This document shows, piece by piece, positions 47,059-60,961 of a stretch of 64,000 nucleotides of DNA; positions within the stretch are counted from its first letter, which is position 1, and each line of letters starts with the position of its first letter. The DNA is from Apis mellifera. Taxonomy: Eukaryota; Arthropoda; Insecta; Hymenoptera; Apidae. The notes under the pieces were generated by a model. The model ran no database searches. It was not told the DNA's origin and worked only from the letters and a program-made list of their open reading frames with translations. The DNA lies in the NCBI RefSeq assembly GCF_003254395.2, contig NC_037641.1, forward strand, positions 4,249,001 through 4,313,000. Direction: 5' to 3'. Both the position numbers and the translations under genes were made by a program.

Positions 47059-50000
47059 CTAAAAATCATATTTTTTTTCTCTCTTTTATTCCAAGTATAT
47101 CCATATCCATTATTATTAAGTGTAGAGATAGTTAGAACTTCGAAATTCTCAAAATTTAAATATTAATTCGTATAAATAACTTATAAAATTGTATAAATGT
47201 GTTTTCATTTCATTAATAAATATTTTGCATTTCAAGAATTTCGAGATCTCGTAATATTTTGGATTTGATTCCGTTCTTCTTATTTCGAAAAATATTATCC
47301 TGCAAATTTTTTCTCATTTTATTCCACTCACCATATATTATTTTCATATGTAAAAGGGGAATAATAAAATAAAATTAAAAAAAAGAAAAACATTAATGAA
47401 ACGTTATTCAGAGAAGAAGGAGAGCATTTTATTGACGTCGAAGTGGAAAGTTGTAGAGTATTGCACTCTCTTCCAAATAAATTCCCTGTTATTAAAACAT
47501 TACTATGATAGCTATTGTATTTGGATTCGTTCAGTGGATTAAAATTTCTTTGAAAATCTCGATGAAAGCGAGATCTATAGGCGGAAGTCTCTACTTTTCT
47601 TTAAAATAGTTAGATATTGGCTGTCGATTTCTCTTTGTCCAAGAAAATCTACCCAGTCTTTATTCACCTGGAGGATCTAAGAACAGTCTTTTTGCAAAAG
47701 GAAACATTATTGCGAACTGTACGGTTATTGTCGAATCTTCAGAACTTTAATTTACCCCTTTTTCAAGTTTATAAATTGGTGCCAAAGTCTAGAAGTGTAA
47801 TCAATGGGTTAAATATGATTTACAATTATTCACAATTATAATTTCCAATTTTTTTATTCGATAGTTGGTAAATTTGTACCGGTTTGTAACCTTCGTGTTA
47901 TTAATCTCGTTTCACACAATTAATTCATACATTCCTCCGTGTTATATCATCGATTCGTAAGCATTGAATTCGTGACAATTTGTCGCGTGAAGCGTGATAT
48001 TTATTTCATATCCGATGTATGCACGAGTTTTCTTCGGGATATAATATTGAGGTTGGTTAGATTGTCTCGTGGGAGTTTATGTTTCACGGGTGTCACGCGG
48101 TTACGTTTCCAATGATCGACAATTATGAAGGTATTACCAAATCATTACGCGAGACGCGAGTAACATTAACAATAGTCGACGCGATCGATGATCGTGTGAA
48201 ATTCATAGACAATCCTTTGTCAACCACTCTCGACGCTTTATGTTTGATCAGGAATAATTATTTCGGTCAATATTTGCCCGCTCATAAATGCCAAAATTAG
48301 CAGTTAGTTTCATTTCGAATTTTCATCTCATCGACCAACGAGTAATTCCACTGTTCTCAATCTGTGTACACAGAACGTTCTATAATTCATGGCGCAGTTG
48401 GGATAAGATAGATTCAACCTGGGTTAAAAATGAGACAAAGAATCAGTTATTATTGCTTTCAATTAATTGTTTTAAATAAACAAATTTTTCCTATATTTCT
48501 TTTCGTAGAATAGGTTCTTATTCAACTTATATAATTCAATTTATAATTAGCAAAATTTTTCGTGATCTTGTTCTCGATTTTAAGTCTTATTTTCATTACG
48601 AATTTAACGCGCGATGTATACAGATAATATTCGTATCTATTTTTCTTTTATTATGAAAAAGTCGCGATTCGAAAAATTGATTAATACGCTTTGCAAACGA
48701 ATAAAAGTAAGCGAACGAAGGAATGCAAATATAATAACAAACTGGACAAACAAGTAAACAAAATAGTATACCAGAGGAGCAGATATATAAACGAATAAAA
48801 AGAAGTAGACAAACGAATAGATTGAAATTGTAAGCAATAAATTTTGATATGTCGAACAGTATGAGTACAGAGGATTTTTTTTTTTTATACTAATTTTTTT
48901 GTTCGATATCTTTCGTTTTAATCGTATACCGTTTCGATAAATTTATTCGTGTTTTTATATTATTTGAAAATTACACGTTTCGTCTGTTAATTATATTTGA
49001 GATTTAACGCTTCTGTTGCGTTAAATTTGTAATTAAAATAAATATATTCGCGTAACACGAATTAAAAAAAAAAAAATTCCGAAATGTATTAATATCGTTG
49101 AGATATTCGTTCAAACGAATATATTTTCGATCATTAATCGTGTTCTAAGCGAGATCCTTAAAGCGAATGATTGCGATGCTCCGCGTTCATTGGGAAATTC
49201 ATTTTCGAATGCTGTTGATAGACAAATACCACCGGTTAATTTACATCGATTCGTGAGTAATCGAGGAACGCGGTTGCACGATTTATTGCTCTGTCATGTT
49301 TCCCGAATCCGTGACGCTCCAACGATCCTTTGGATAAACGTGTGCACTGATATCCCATGTACATTTACGTCAAAGAATGGCTTTAACGTTTGATTTGGCT
49401 TCGTGGTAAGATCATAAGACGGAAAATTAATAAATTAAATTTTGCAAAATTTTTACAAAAATTTTTAATATTCGACTCGTCGAGCTTTCCAATTTTTTTT
49501 TTAACATATCAAAGCTTTTTTACAAATGACGAGAAAAGAGAGAGAATTCAAACAAAAATGGAATTATCAAATTTCCTTTTGTACTCGTCAATTTTGAAAT
49601 TATAAATATAAGCTTGATTTATTTTAAAATTTATGAAATTTCATGAAATATATACGATTATTTCATGGAAAGTATAAATAATATCGTTTCGAAAATCATA
49701 TTTTATTTTCAATATATTTTTTTTTATCAATTTCCGACCAATAATATGTATATATATATCGTAAATCGAAAAATATCCAACGGTATTTTTGCGAATAGCA
49801 TTTCGAAACCAGATGTAACTGTCAAAGATCGTGCAACTTTATTTGAAATGATTTTTAAAAATGATCGAGATATATTTGCAACAATTTTAAGCACTCACAA
49901 TCATTTTTAAAAAAAAAATAATTGAAATGTATTTGTAACGATTTCAAGCACTCACAATCGAGCACAGAATTCTGTGCTCGAGTTCCAAGATTGGTACAGT

Positions 50001-50514
50001 CATAAACAGGGGAGAAAACAGAATATTTCGAGTGCAAAACGAATGAATTTCCGCCACATTTTGACATCGTTGAATCGACATTCGTTTTCGAGATAGTTGC
50101 TTCGATCTTTCGCTTTAACAAACATCTCGTCAAAGTTTTATTATTTTCCAAATTTCTGAATCGAAAAGAAATTACAATTATTGACAATGAGAAGCATCGT
50201 TGATGTATTCAACAGATATTTATTAACAACATTTAATTAAATTTAATTTTTCAAAAGTAAAGAAGCAATAATTTTGAGCATTCGTGTAATGTTCATCATA
50301 ATTTGGACGACAGATCCACTGACAGATCTACCTGTGGTCGGTTAATTAAGTGAAGAGCAACGAATTCGCGAGTGCTCAATTTAGAATCCTTCAAAGGAGC
50401 AAAACCAACTTCCACGGGTTGTATTTAAAGCGTGTGCTTCATTAAGGGGGCTCCGTTTCCAATTTCCATCGGTATAGAAACACGACAGAATATCTACTAC
50501 TGATGAATACTTAC
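47059..50514 (-). other. Receptor intron 3
   Basis: 3.5-kb AT-rich intron. It contains two imperfect direct repeats around AAGCACTCACAATC (49889 and 49946) followed by the 24-bp palindrome at 49958-49981. No exon recognised. Confidence 0.75.
49958..49981. repeat. 24-bp perfect palindrome
   Basis: Every base pairs around the centre GAATTC (49967-49972); the half-site reads TCGAGCACAGAA. It directly follows two copies of a CAAGCACTCACAATC-like repeat. Confidence 0.95.
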
Positions 50515-50568
50515 GAACGTCGTGAACATGTAGTGGTATCTGTAATCGTTCATTTGCAGCTGGAGGAT
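50515..50568 (-). CDS. KaiR1D: Receptor exon 3: 54-nt microexon of the amino-terminal domain
   Basis: This very short exon (18 codons, phase 0 at both ends) reads ILQLQMNDYRYHYMFTTF. It lies between a TGTTACAG acceptor and a GTAAGT donor. It matches the GMMTEYYHYIFTTLD block of GluK2 and bridges FFRA (exon 2) to DIETFDLED (exon 4) without a gap, so it is needed for a complete domain. Because it is symmetric, skipping it would remove 18 residues without shifting the frame. It is too small for most ORF scans and was found only by following homology and splice phase. Confidence 0.93.
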
Positions 50569-53500
50569 CTGTAACATAGACATAAAGAAGAAGAAATTAC
50601 TGATGTAATCAGTGACCATTTCGTTACAAATTTTGCATCGAGGATGCCAAATTTTATTTCTCGTATTTTGAAAGAAGAATCGTAAAAGAGATGAGATTAA
50701 AATGATTTCCATGAGGAAATATTTGATAAGTTTTTGATAATTGAATTTTTAGGAAGCTTGATTGCGTTACCGAATAGATTCAATATTTCACACTGATAAT
50801 GTAAGAAATAAAATTAATTTTAAAAGAAATTTCAAGAGAAATAAATCTTTCGATGATGTGAAATATTCGAATGATATCCACTTTAAACAAGGACAGCCTC
50901 TTTAATAATTAAAACCGTTTAAAATCTGAAATATTTCAACACGATACGTATCTACCATTCTACCATTCTTCGTTTTCTTTATATCCTTAATTCCATACGT
51001 GATTCAAGATTGCGAAAATGGGAAACCGTTCGTAGAAATGGAAATGTATACGGATTTCCTCGAGAGAGAAGAATAGAAAGGAGATAAAAGTGAGGTGGAA
51101 AAATGAAAGAGCGGAAGGGAAACAAGCAAGATAGAAGAGGGGGTTGTGAAGGGCGTAAAAGGAAAAGTCGAAGATAGAAAGAGAGAATCACGTAGGTTTT
51201 TTGATTACTCAGGCAACGAAGGGATATCCGCAAAAATCCCTACGGGACGTAGCATGCAAATACCGGATTTCCTTCTACCAGGTTTGAGCTAAGATTGCCT
51301 TTCGACTGGAAGCAAGAAGAAGGTCTGGGATCAGCCAATGAAATTCATCCAGTGATATTCGTCTATCCGTCAACTTTCTACGATATGTAAAGTTGAGAAT
51401 AAACTCGACGAAAATTTCTTTTACGACGTCATAAAAGACAACAAATGTGCGATATCAAATAGCAATGGAATTAATAAGATTCGTATACGAATGATGTTCA
51501 AACATAATAATGATATAATTCAATGATAGAGACGAAATAATTCGTATAATGGTGAAATGCACATCGAATGATCGAAAAAAATTTTTTTTCGTCTTTTTTT
51601 AACTTTATCTACAGAACTTAAACCGTGTAAAAGTCAAAAAGCCTAAAATTAATCCACAAATGGCATTACAAGAGAGAAAAAAACAGGCTGAAAGCGATCC
51701 CCTATTGATTAAAACAGAGGCATTTTCTCGTCAATCCCTTTGTCAATCTCTTTGTCAATTGTCGTTGCCCCTTTATTCGTATCCTCGAAATCGATTTTTA
51801 TCCCGTGAATTTGTCGAGTGGCAATGAACATACCGAAAAAAAAAAGAAAAAAGAACTCGTCGAATCCATTTTAATAACAAAATAATGAATAACGCTCCGA
51901 TGATCTTTTATCTGATGGATAATTCAAATTTTCAGAGCGATAAACGGGGATGAAAGGGTTGAAAATCGTGGATCAAAACATCGTCTCCTCGATCAGGAGA
52001 TAGGAGGTCGTGTTTCAATGGCGACGAGATGAATCTGCTCGAAAATATCGAGCGATTCTGCTGACCGATTCGGGAAAATTGACCATATTCGTCATCGTAC
52101 CGCGAATATTCGTCGAACCAGCGCTGTGAAAACGCACCATTTCATCTATGGCTTACAACCGCAACGATTTTAGTTTACAGGATTTTGATTATAGAATAGA
52201 GAAAAGGCACACAAAAAAAAAAGTAAAGGTTAATCGTCGAATTCTTCTAGGTTGCTCGTTTTATTCCTATCGATTTTGGAACTGCTTTTCGAGATCCAAT
52301 TTTTGGAAGATCGGATTTGATATAAAGTTTATTGTACGATTTAATATGGAATTAATTTTTGGAAAGTACGAGAAGGAAATTCAGACTTCCTTAGATTGCA
52401 GTGAATATTTATATTCAAATATTGTGAAATTGATTTCTAAAATCTGATTACAACTTTTTATAGCGATTTAGTATGAAATATCATCTCTTATAAATATCTA
52501 CGAACAATTATAACATAAATAACATCAAAAGAAAGAATATTTGAAAACAGAGAATATGCAAACACAAGAATTTCTTGGAATAACAGACATATAAACATAC
52601 TGAAAAACGACGAGTTGTTGACTGAAGTAATGTGTTTTTGAGAGAATTAAACAGAATTTTATAGAAAAGTATACCGTCACGCTAAGTTGTCTTAATATAT
52701 TCTTTAAAACATTGAAAATCTTCGCGAAAGCCTTCCGGCAATTTGATTCTCGCAATAAAAAATTTCATCAACTCGCTGGCAACTATAAATATCTTTTCAC
52801 TTTTTTCTTTTTGCTTTACTCGAAAAAAAGAAGAAGAATAACTTCAAATAAAAATTGATATGTCAATAACAAATTAATTGATGTTATCAATAATAGCAAC
52901 GTTGGAATTAAATATGCATTTAATAATATTCGGGCTACGATCGGACATGGTAACAAATTTTCCATCGAGAAAATTATCCTTTCGAGTGGTTCTCCTCTGC
53001 ATTCGAATTCAAACGATGGTAGTTCTCCATTTACCAAAACTTGGAGAATGAGCTCGATCATGGTGATACATTCGATGCAATTCCATTTGGCCGATGTTTC
53101 CTATTCCTCTTTGATTCACCCTGTTTCACACTTTTTCCACGCGTTGCAAATGTGAACTCAAATATGCAAAACTTGTTACGGATGGACGGGGTCCAATCTT
53201 TAATCCCTGAGAGCATTATTAGAAATTATGTTTCGATCGATGATGAGATTTTTCGTTTCGTATTTTTCTTTTATCGGGGATTTATTTTTCTCTTCGATAA
53301 ATTGTAGATTATGAAGAAAATTTTATATTAATAACGCGCGTGTATAGAAGATCTTGTTTTATGGAAGTCGATAAAATATAGTAGTCGATGAATTTCGAGG
53401 ATATTATACTTTACATGCTTTACTGTTTATGACTTATTGAATATGTATTTCGATTTAGAAGCTCTTATGACAGGGATACTAAATTTTTGAAGAACGATAA

Positions 53501-55882
53501 ATTATTTGTACAAAGTGTTCCACTTGTTGCCAGGATATAATAGAGAAAGAGTTAATTCTACATACAAGAAAAATGCTGCAAAAAATTTTATACATTATAC
53601 ACGTGAAGAATAAAAAAATGTAGAATCAAATTTTTTCAGGCTAGGAAAATCAAATTTGAAAATTCATCAAATGTACATAACTAATTTTTGATGGAATATA
53701 TTCAAATTCAATTCTCTGAAAAAATGAGAATGTTAACGAAAAATTTCAGAACTTAGTTTTCTGTCCATTATTCACTTGTATTCAATGGAGAAATGACAGA
53801 TTTTGTTTTTTTTTTTTTGGAAATCGTAGTTTTAAATGAAAATATTTTATTCTATATTTTTAAGTATATTAGAGTGGAATAAGATATTGAATTTTTTTGC
53901 TATTCATCTCTTTCAATAACAATAAAAATTTCATAATAATATATATAAATTAATAAATATAACAATAAATAAATTTTTATCCAAAAATTTATACATTTTC
54001 ATTTTTAAGAAATCAAAAAACACAAAATTGTTGCGATTTCACAAAAATTATATTTTATCCAACCAAATTTCAATATCCTCCACTATTAAAAGATAATTAT
54101 ACAATTATAATTTTTTCATTCCACTCTAATATACTCTTTTCCAATATTTAGACGATGATCGAGATATCCCTTATAGTCTATTCGATTCAAAATTTATTTC
54201 AACAATTAAAGTATCCTTTCGATCATAACTCACCGGAATAGAAACTTCAACGCTTCAGATTTTATTTTACAAAGGAATCACGATATAAACGGTTGATTAT
54301 ATCGTCGCCAAGAAGCGAACCGTGGTATTTGTTTCGTGAACTAAACGAATCGTTGTACGGTGGAAATCTCACTGGTTATCGCTAAATCTAATTGCAACAG
54401 GGCAAATTGCATCCCTCTTCCCACCTGATATATCCTTTTCGGCTCTGTTATCTTATTATTTCTCGCGGGGATTGCGGTCGTCGAATGACTAACGCAAAGA
54501 AGATCCCTTGGTAACGATGTAAGTAAGGAAAACGAGTTTCTGACAGTAGTTTGCTTTTCGAATAAATGTCCGGCTCGTTGCGGATGCAATCAGTTTCGAG
54601 ATACAAACATACACTAATTGGCAAGGAAAGTTCCAACGAGGTTATCCGATTTACTTGCTGATTTTCGAATTTTATTTGAGTTGAGCTTTGCTATTTCGTG
54701 CGTAATTTTCTTCATTACGCGGAAATTTGTGTTTTAATGAATATAAATGAAGAAAGGAAATGACTGAACTTGGTTAATGAAGGTTGGAGTAAATCGATAC
54801 AGGAATAGATCGATATTGTAAATACGTGTTTTTAGAAATTTTGAATAAGAATTAAAGATTTTTCAGTCATCAAACTTAGAATAGTCTTCTTTTCCCAGTT
54901 TCGGAAAATTTCTAAATTAATTAATTCAAATTCCGTCCAGTTATCGAGTATTATTTATGTATCATTATTTTTTTATTCAATCTCAATTCATCGTGTCCGT
55001 TGGTTGATAATTTTTCATATATATATTTAACTCTATTATAAAAAAAAATGAAACGTCAACTCATAATTAACCGCGATTCTTCAAGAAAATTGCAAAATCG
55101 TCGATCGAGATCCATAATTCATTCGACAATTTTATAGAACAAGGCAAGCCGGATTATTGCTTTCTTCTTTTTTTTTTTTTTGGGCAATATTTTTTTTCCC
55201 TTTATCGAGTTATAAATCGTTTTTCCTCGATGTATCGTTCTCGATAGCATTACGGAGACTTCGGAGATTAAATACCCCGCGAGCAAGTATTATGGGTCTT
55301 CGTTCTGTATCTATCCCCGAAGCTATACTTTGCGGTATCGATCGGCCAACGTTTCATTCCCTCCCTCCTATCATATCGTTCTCTTTTTCCGCTCCTACGA
55401 ATAAGGATATAAGCTTCTTCTCTATGGATTCCTCCTAGACAAGAGATCTCTGCCCGGTCGGTTCTTCCTTGATGCAGCACGTGGCGATATAATATTTCGC
55501 CCCGTATAAACGGTCCCGTGGATGATAAAGGGAGGCTATCATCTACTCGTGGAATTCGGGCTTTTTAAGTCTTCCGCCACTTGTTTCGTCCGATCCTTTG
55601 CGCGGATTATCGATCAAAGGAATCGAATCGAAAGGAAAGGAATCGAAATTTCGAAATTTTCGATGAATCTAAAGTGAGAAAAGGGGTTAAAGATTATAAT
55701 TGGATTGTAAGAGAATTCTCGAGGAGATGTTCGATGGAAGATATTTATTCAAAGTTGCTGGAGATATTGTAGATTCCAGTCGAAAACAGATAGACGGATG
55801 TTATAGAAAGATATGTATATATAAAGAATCTAACGCGATATCCTCGAATTAATCATCTGGATAATTTATCATCTCGACTCAC
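50569..55882 (-). other. Receptor intron 2
   Basis: 5.3-kb AT-rich intron. It contains one short inverted-repeat element (53863-54135). Chance ORFs only; no exon recognised. Confidence 0.75.
53863..54135. repeat. 273-bp segment with 18-bp perfect terminal inverted repeats
   Basis: AGTATATTAGAGTGGAAT at 53863-53880 is repeated exactly in reverse complement at 54118-54135. The interior is AT-rich without an ORF, as in a short non-autonomous (MITE-like) element. No target-site duplication is clear. Confidence 0.5.
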
Positions 55883-56058
55883 CGCACGAAAAAATTGTTG
55901 CATGTGCGCAGGATCGGTGTCGACGATCAACTTGTAGATCTCCTTGTGTCTCACTTCTCGAAGAACTTGCCTGTAAGAACCAGGTCCTGCCTGGCGAATA
56001 TACATCTCGGTTCTCGCCGAAGGCGGTGATTTCACGAGATCTTGCAGTTTGAATAAAC
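55883..56058 (-). CDS. KaiR1D: Receptor exon 2: amino-terminal domain, part 2
   Basis: This 176-nt exon supplies the last two bases of the Gly codon begun in exon 1 and ends in phase 0 at a GTGAGT donor. It encodes GLFKLQDLVKSPPSART, then MYIRQAGPGSYRQVLREV, then RHKEIYKLIVDTDPAHM and QQFFRA. The order YEEDYG-LFKLQDL-VKSP matches the YDDSTG-LIRLQEL-IKAP stretch of GluK2, which fixes both the join and the frame. It is separated from exon 1 by a 4.9-kb intron. This is the second lobe of the amino-terminal domain and carries no channel or ligand-contact residues. Confidence 0.95.
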
Positions 56059-57088
56059 CTATCGAGAAATAAATGAAATTCAATGAAAAAGTAGTACAAA
56101 TTGTTGCGCATATTTTTTAATATAAATGTAATGTGTGTATAAGATTATTAAATTCCAAGGATATGATAGAATTGGTTTTTCTTCATTGCTATTTCGTCTT
56201 TGAGAGAAAAAAAAAATATTCAGACTTTTCAAATTAAATTTAACTTCTTTTTCATCGCTCATATCACATTTCTTCGAAGATCATCGAATAATAGAACACG
56301 TATACTTCTTGTTCGAATTCTGGTTGTTTTATCTCTTGTTTTGGAAACAATTGAAGTTGTTGAAAAGTGAAAAGTGATCCGATTATCGTTTATACGAGAG
56401 GAAAAAGGAACTCAAGATTCATTTGAATCGAACAAACTCGACAGCAAAAATTCCATGTATGTCACCGAGAGACGAAATGAAATTGGCGAAAAATTACACG
56501 CGAGATTTGTGAAAATCCAAAGGCCAACTTTATTTAATCGAGTTTTATTGCCGGTCGATTTTCATTTTGACTCGATTTTGCCATCTCATCGCGATTTTTC
56601 CACAAGACACAAAATTCCATCACTGTGAAGACGTCTCTGTAGAAATTCTTTGCAATTCTATGCAAAATAGATTCTCCATTCTCGACAATATATTTGCATT
56701 TCCAATAGTGACAAGCATCCAGAATGAAATTCATCAAACGAAAATCCATCGAAAATCGTTAATCACAGCACCGCCCCTCTCTCTCTGTTCTAACAATTCG
56801 TCGAGGAAAAAAAAATCTCTTTCTCTCGCGTGCAATTTCTCAATAAGCCACACGCTGTGTTATTAAATTGCATGTACCGCCAACATTGTGCATTTTTAAT
56901 ATCTCGAACTGTGTGCCAACTTGAATTTTTGAAAAAACACTTCGTTTAATTAAATTTCCCTATTCCTCGTATCGCGCGATGTGAGTAATTTCAGTCATTT
57001 TTTATACGAAACGGCTATTCCCACGAATGAAAGAAACCTTTTTCTCCGCGTTTGAGAAAGGAAACGAAGGAAGGGAAAGGAGGGGGAG

Positions 57089-57121
<33 letters not shown>

Positions 57122-60100
57122 ACACCTTCTAAGTAATGGGTTGGGTACGCTTCAAACGTAAAATTGAAAGATAACAAACCGCTTCTTAGACGTGGTTTTC
57201 AATTATCACGCCGCCGCCTTTTCGAGGGCAACGTGTACACGTCCGCCCGACCCTTTGTGCTCGTGTATACATTTGCAGGCAACAAGGGTTTGGTGGAGGA
57301 CGAGCGAGTATAGGGGTGAGAGTCTGCTTTGCGAAACAACCCTCTGGTTACCACGACTTGGATAGTTCTCGTAGCTTGGTAATTTATGACGGTTTCGCAC
57401 GATACAAAAAGCACGTTGGACCGAAGCAAGAATTTAGGAAAAGCCTCCCCCTTTTTTGATATATATATTTTTTTGATACCGCTTTTTTTAACTACGAGTT
57501 TATCGGCCTCGTTATTGTACACGACATCGTTTAGCGAGAATATTTCTGTTAACCAAATGGCAAAGAACGTATCATTCGAGATTAATTAAATAGTAATTTC
57601 CCATGCAATTTATCGTGGACGGGAGAAGAATCGAAACGAGACGAAAAGTAAATCAAATTCAAAGGACTGCTATTATTAAGGTTAATTTATTTCCTGCAAA
57701 TATTCTTGATATCGAGGAATGAAATTCTTTAATCTTTAATTTCTTGCACGCTATCTCGATGCTCGATTCACTTATCAAAGCCTGGAAACGTGTCGAATGT
57801 GTCTAAAGAGCGGTTTAAAAAATTTCTCTTTCTAAATTTAACGAAAGTCAAATTTCAAGCGTCTAAGTCGAGAAAATCTTTTCGTCCCGGCTATCGAAAA
57901 CGAAAATTCACCCTCTTAAAACCCGAAAAGTATCACACCAAAGTGTATAGTTTGAATAATACGAATATACGAATGCGCTGGTTGAAAAAATTGTTTCTCG
58001 AGCGTCGAACGAAAAACGTTAAAACGTTGAAAAGGACCATTCATCCCGCTCGCTATCCCGTCGCGATTTAATATTTTCGTATAAAGCCTCTGTTGCGCGA
58101 AAACGTTTATACAATGGCGGGCTTTGAGCATCCGGATTGGAGGCGCGCGTGCTATTCAATGCGAGCTTAACGGCATACCAGCCAAAGAGGCAAGTCACCC
58201 GAGTTCGAAGGCGAGGCGACGCTCGGGTAATTAATTCGTGGAAGAATAATTGGCGGAAGCGGCAGGCACAAAGCGCAGATGAACGGCGGAAACGTGGGCA
58301 CCTTGTCGCTCAATTTGCATACGGGGCTGGTCTTCCGCGTATACGTGCATCGTAACGAAAACAACGGTATGGGAACGTGTGTGTGCACGAAATGCAACCG
58401 AGATATTAATAGAAAGCCTATATTGCATATCAGATTGGTGGGTTATAAGGTGAAAATATAAGAGGAAAATGTAGAATAGAATTTTTTTGCTTGTTGAGTA
58501 AAATTGATGGCTATTCTGATTTACAGATGCATTGTGTTTATTACTACAAATAGAGATTTGAAAAAAGGATGTATAAAACTGGTATTCTTTCTTCTTTCGT
58601 TCATAAATAAATCTTTGGTATTCTACTCTTTTGGCATTTTCTACGAGATTCCGATCATGCCTCGTAGAGTTTATACTGTTGAGTTTAACGTCAAAACAGG
58701 GTGGAATTTTGATTGGATTACATTTTAATCGAGTTTATTAAAGCCCGTAGGGCAGAACACGATGGAAAAGTTTAGGAAACAATTTTCTTTTTGTTGCAAA
58801 AGAGATGGAGGGGAGAAAGTTGAGTCATATTTAAACGATTGAGTCGCGAGAAAGCTTTGTCGTGTCGTGAAAAGCGAATTTTTTTTCGCATTTTCGATGA
58901 ATAGACGCGTTGAAAAATATATTTCATCATATGGAATATATAGGAAATGCTCGGTGACATGCTTCACCAGGAAGAGGAATTTTTAGACGGATTTACCGCT
59001 GAGAAATTTATGGTTGCCGTGGAATTTAACGAAAAAAAAAAAAAGAAAAAAAGAATATCCTTCCAAAGATACTTTCTTTCATTTTTGCAACGAACGTTTC
59101 TTCTTCCTCTTTGTAAACAATTACGTCGTTTAATCAAGAGAAGTAAGCGAATAATCATCGTCTCTTCCATTCTTCTCCGAATAATTTATAAAATAAAAGC
59201 ATCGAGTATAAACGGGGAATAAATTTATTTAAAAACTATGAAATTGTTCGAATTCAAGAAATGAAAAGATATTTGAAAAATTCATTTTTTTTATGCATGG
59301 AATTTTAACATAAAATATAGACGAAAGAGAGATAAAAAAAAGCTTTTCTCCCTGTATATAAAAATTGGATTTTTCAGTCAATTTCACACATGATCGATGT
59401 TCGATATAAAAAGCTTTTTATATAGTATGGATAAAACATTATTGGTGACATTTTGATGCAAAAAAAAAAAAAAAAAAAAAAAAAAAAGAATTCACGCACG
59501 TGAGAAACGTAGAATGAGAAACTTGCGTTTGATTGTTGACCAAGTTACTTCCTATTGTGTTCACCTTCCTGTCGTTCACGGGCAAAAAGCTCGAGGAGGT
59601 GGAAACTCGCAAGAACAAGAAACCGTTGACTTTAGAAGGTGTTAATTAAACGAGAGAAGCAAATTTGGCGCGGCAAGGCAAAGAAAAGCGCTTTGACCTA
59701 GGGAAATTCAAGGTTAACGAGACGAGCTGCAGCTGAAAATGAAGGTTCGGAGATCTCTGGTGTTGAAAGATTAATTTACGCGAGGGATTTGGAAGTCGAT
59801 AATTATTTGACTTCGAAAGAACACGTTTCAATATTTCTTCAACTTCAAAGTTCGCGTATTTAAACTTAAAAAAAAAAAGAGAGAAAAAAACTAAAGCTCG
59901 AGGAAATTTACCAGAAGTGCAGTTCTCATCTCGAGAAGTTTATCTGCTAAAAGCCATAATATTGAAACTTGAAATTAAAGTAAGTTGCAACCTTTCGAAC
60001 CTCTTGTGTGAAATTTCAATATTTCTAATCGATTCCGAAAACAAAGTGATAATCCACGATTATTTAATTTTTCTTTTGAATTAAATTATTCCTTGTATGG

Positions 60101-60961
60101 AATAGATCTTGCGAAATAAAATATTTTGAGATATCGAATTTTTCAAGTAATAAAATGCAAGAAGAAGAATCTAATTGGGATAAATTTTCCATTTTTCTCA
60201 TAGAGAATAACTCGAAGAAAATCTGAAGATCTTGTTTCAACACTTTAATTCTATATCTTCTCTGAAAAATGACGAACCCATTATCCACGAATCTAAAAAA
60301 AAAAGCTCGTTTGATCTTTCGACGTTTCTCGAAATCGAACATTTCTCCCGAATGATTATCGAAAGAATTCATTAGAAACGAGATAGAGGAGAAAAACGAG
60401 AAGCGAGGATCAAAAGGATAATTACGAATCGTGTGATTTTGCACGCGGAACAGTTGGTTGCGTGTGCGTGCGGTTGACAGGGGCCGACATTTCAGCGTCG
60501 CGCCGGCATCCACTTCCGCTGGCTGACTCCGACGTCCCTATTTGCATAGGGATGCATCACGGCGACCGGCGCGGCGCTGTTAAAAAACGAGACAAAACGA
60601 GGGACGAAACAAGAAGAAAAAAGGAACAGCGTAATAACTAGCCTGTATGACACGTCACGGCTGGAATGTTCCGTGACTCCTTTGGAGAGGTGGCACTCGT
60701 ACGCTTGCAAAATCCTCTGCCACCTGGAACGTTTGCTTCATTGTTTGCATCGCGTTATGCTTCTCTTCGTCGCGTTCTCTCTCTTTCTTTTTTTTTCTCA
60801 TTTCACCATTTTTATATTTCCAACGCGAGGCTACGTGTTGTGCAATTACGTTACTTGTGCGTACGTTTTTGAATAAAATCGTGGTTTTCGTGGTATAACG
60901 GAAAGGGGAGATAGGTAGATGTAGATGTTTTTCTTCTGGTTCCAAGCGAGCGAATGCTTAC
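56059..60961 (-). other. Receptor intron 1 of this window
   Basis: 4.9 kb. It contains a (GA)n microsatellite at about 57098-57121 and an A28 run at 59460-59487. GC-richer patches lie at about 57190-57340, 58090-58360 (with ATTTGCAT) and 60470-60590. Patches of this kind inside an AT-rich intron are plausible enhancers. Confidence 0.7.
60535..60552. promoter_or_regulatory. Palindromic octamer site
   Basis: TCCCTAT-TTGC-ATAGGGA is a 7-bp inverted repeat enclosing a POU octamer ATTTGCAT, in the GC-richest patch of the intron, 410 bases downstream of exon 1. Confidence 0.4.

Noticed and set aside
55157..55438. 93-codon plus ORF
   Set aside because: Phe/Ser-rich pyrimidine-driven composition without domain or splice support.
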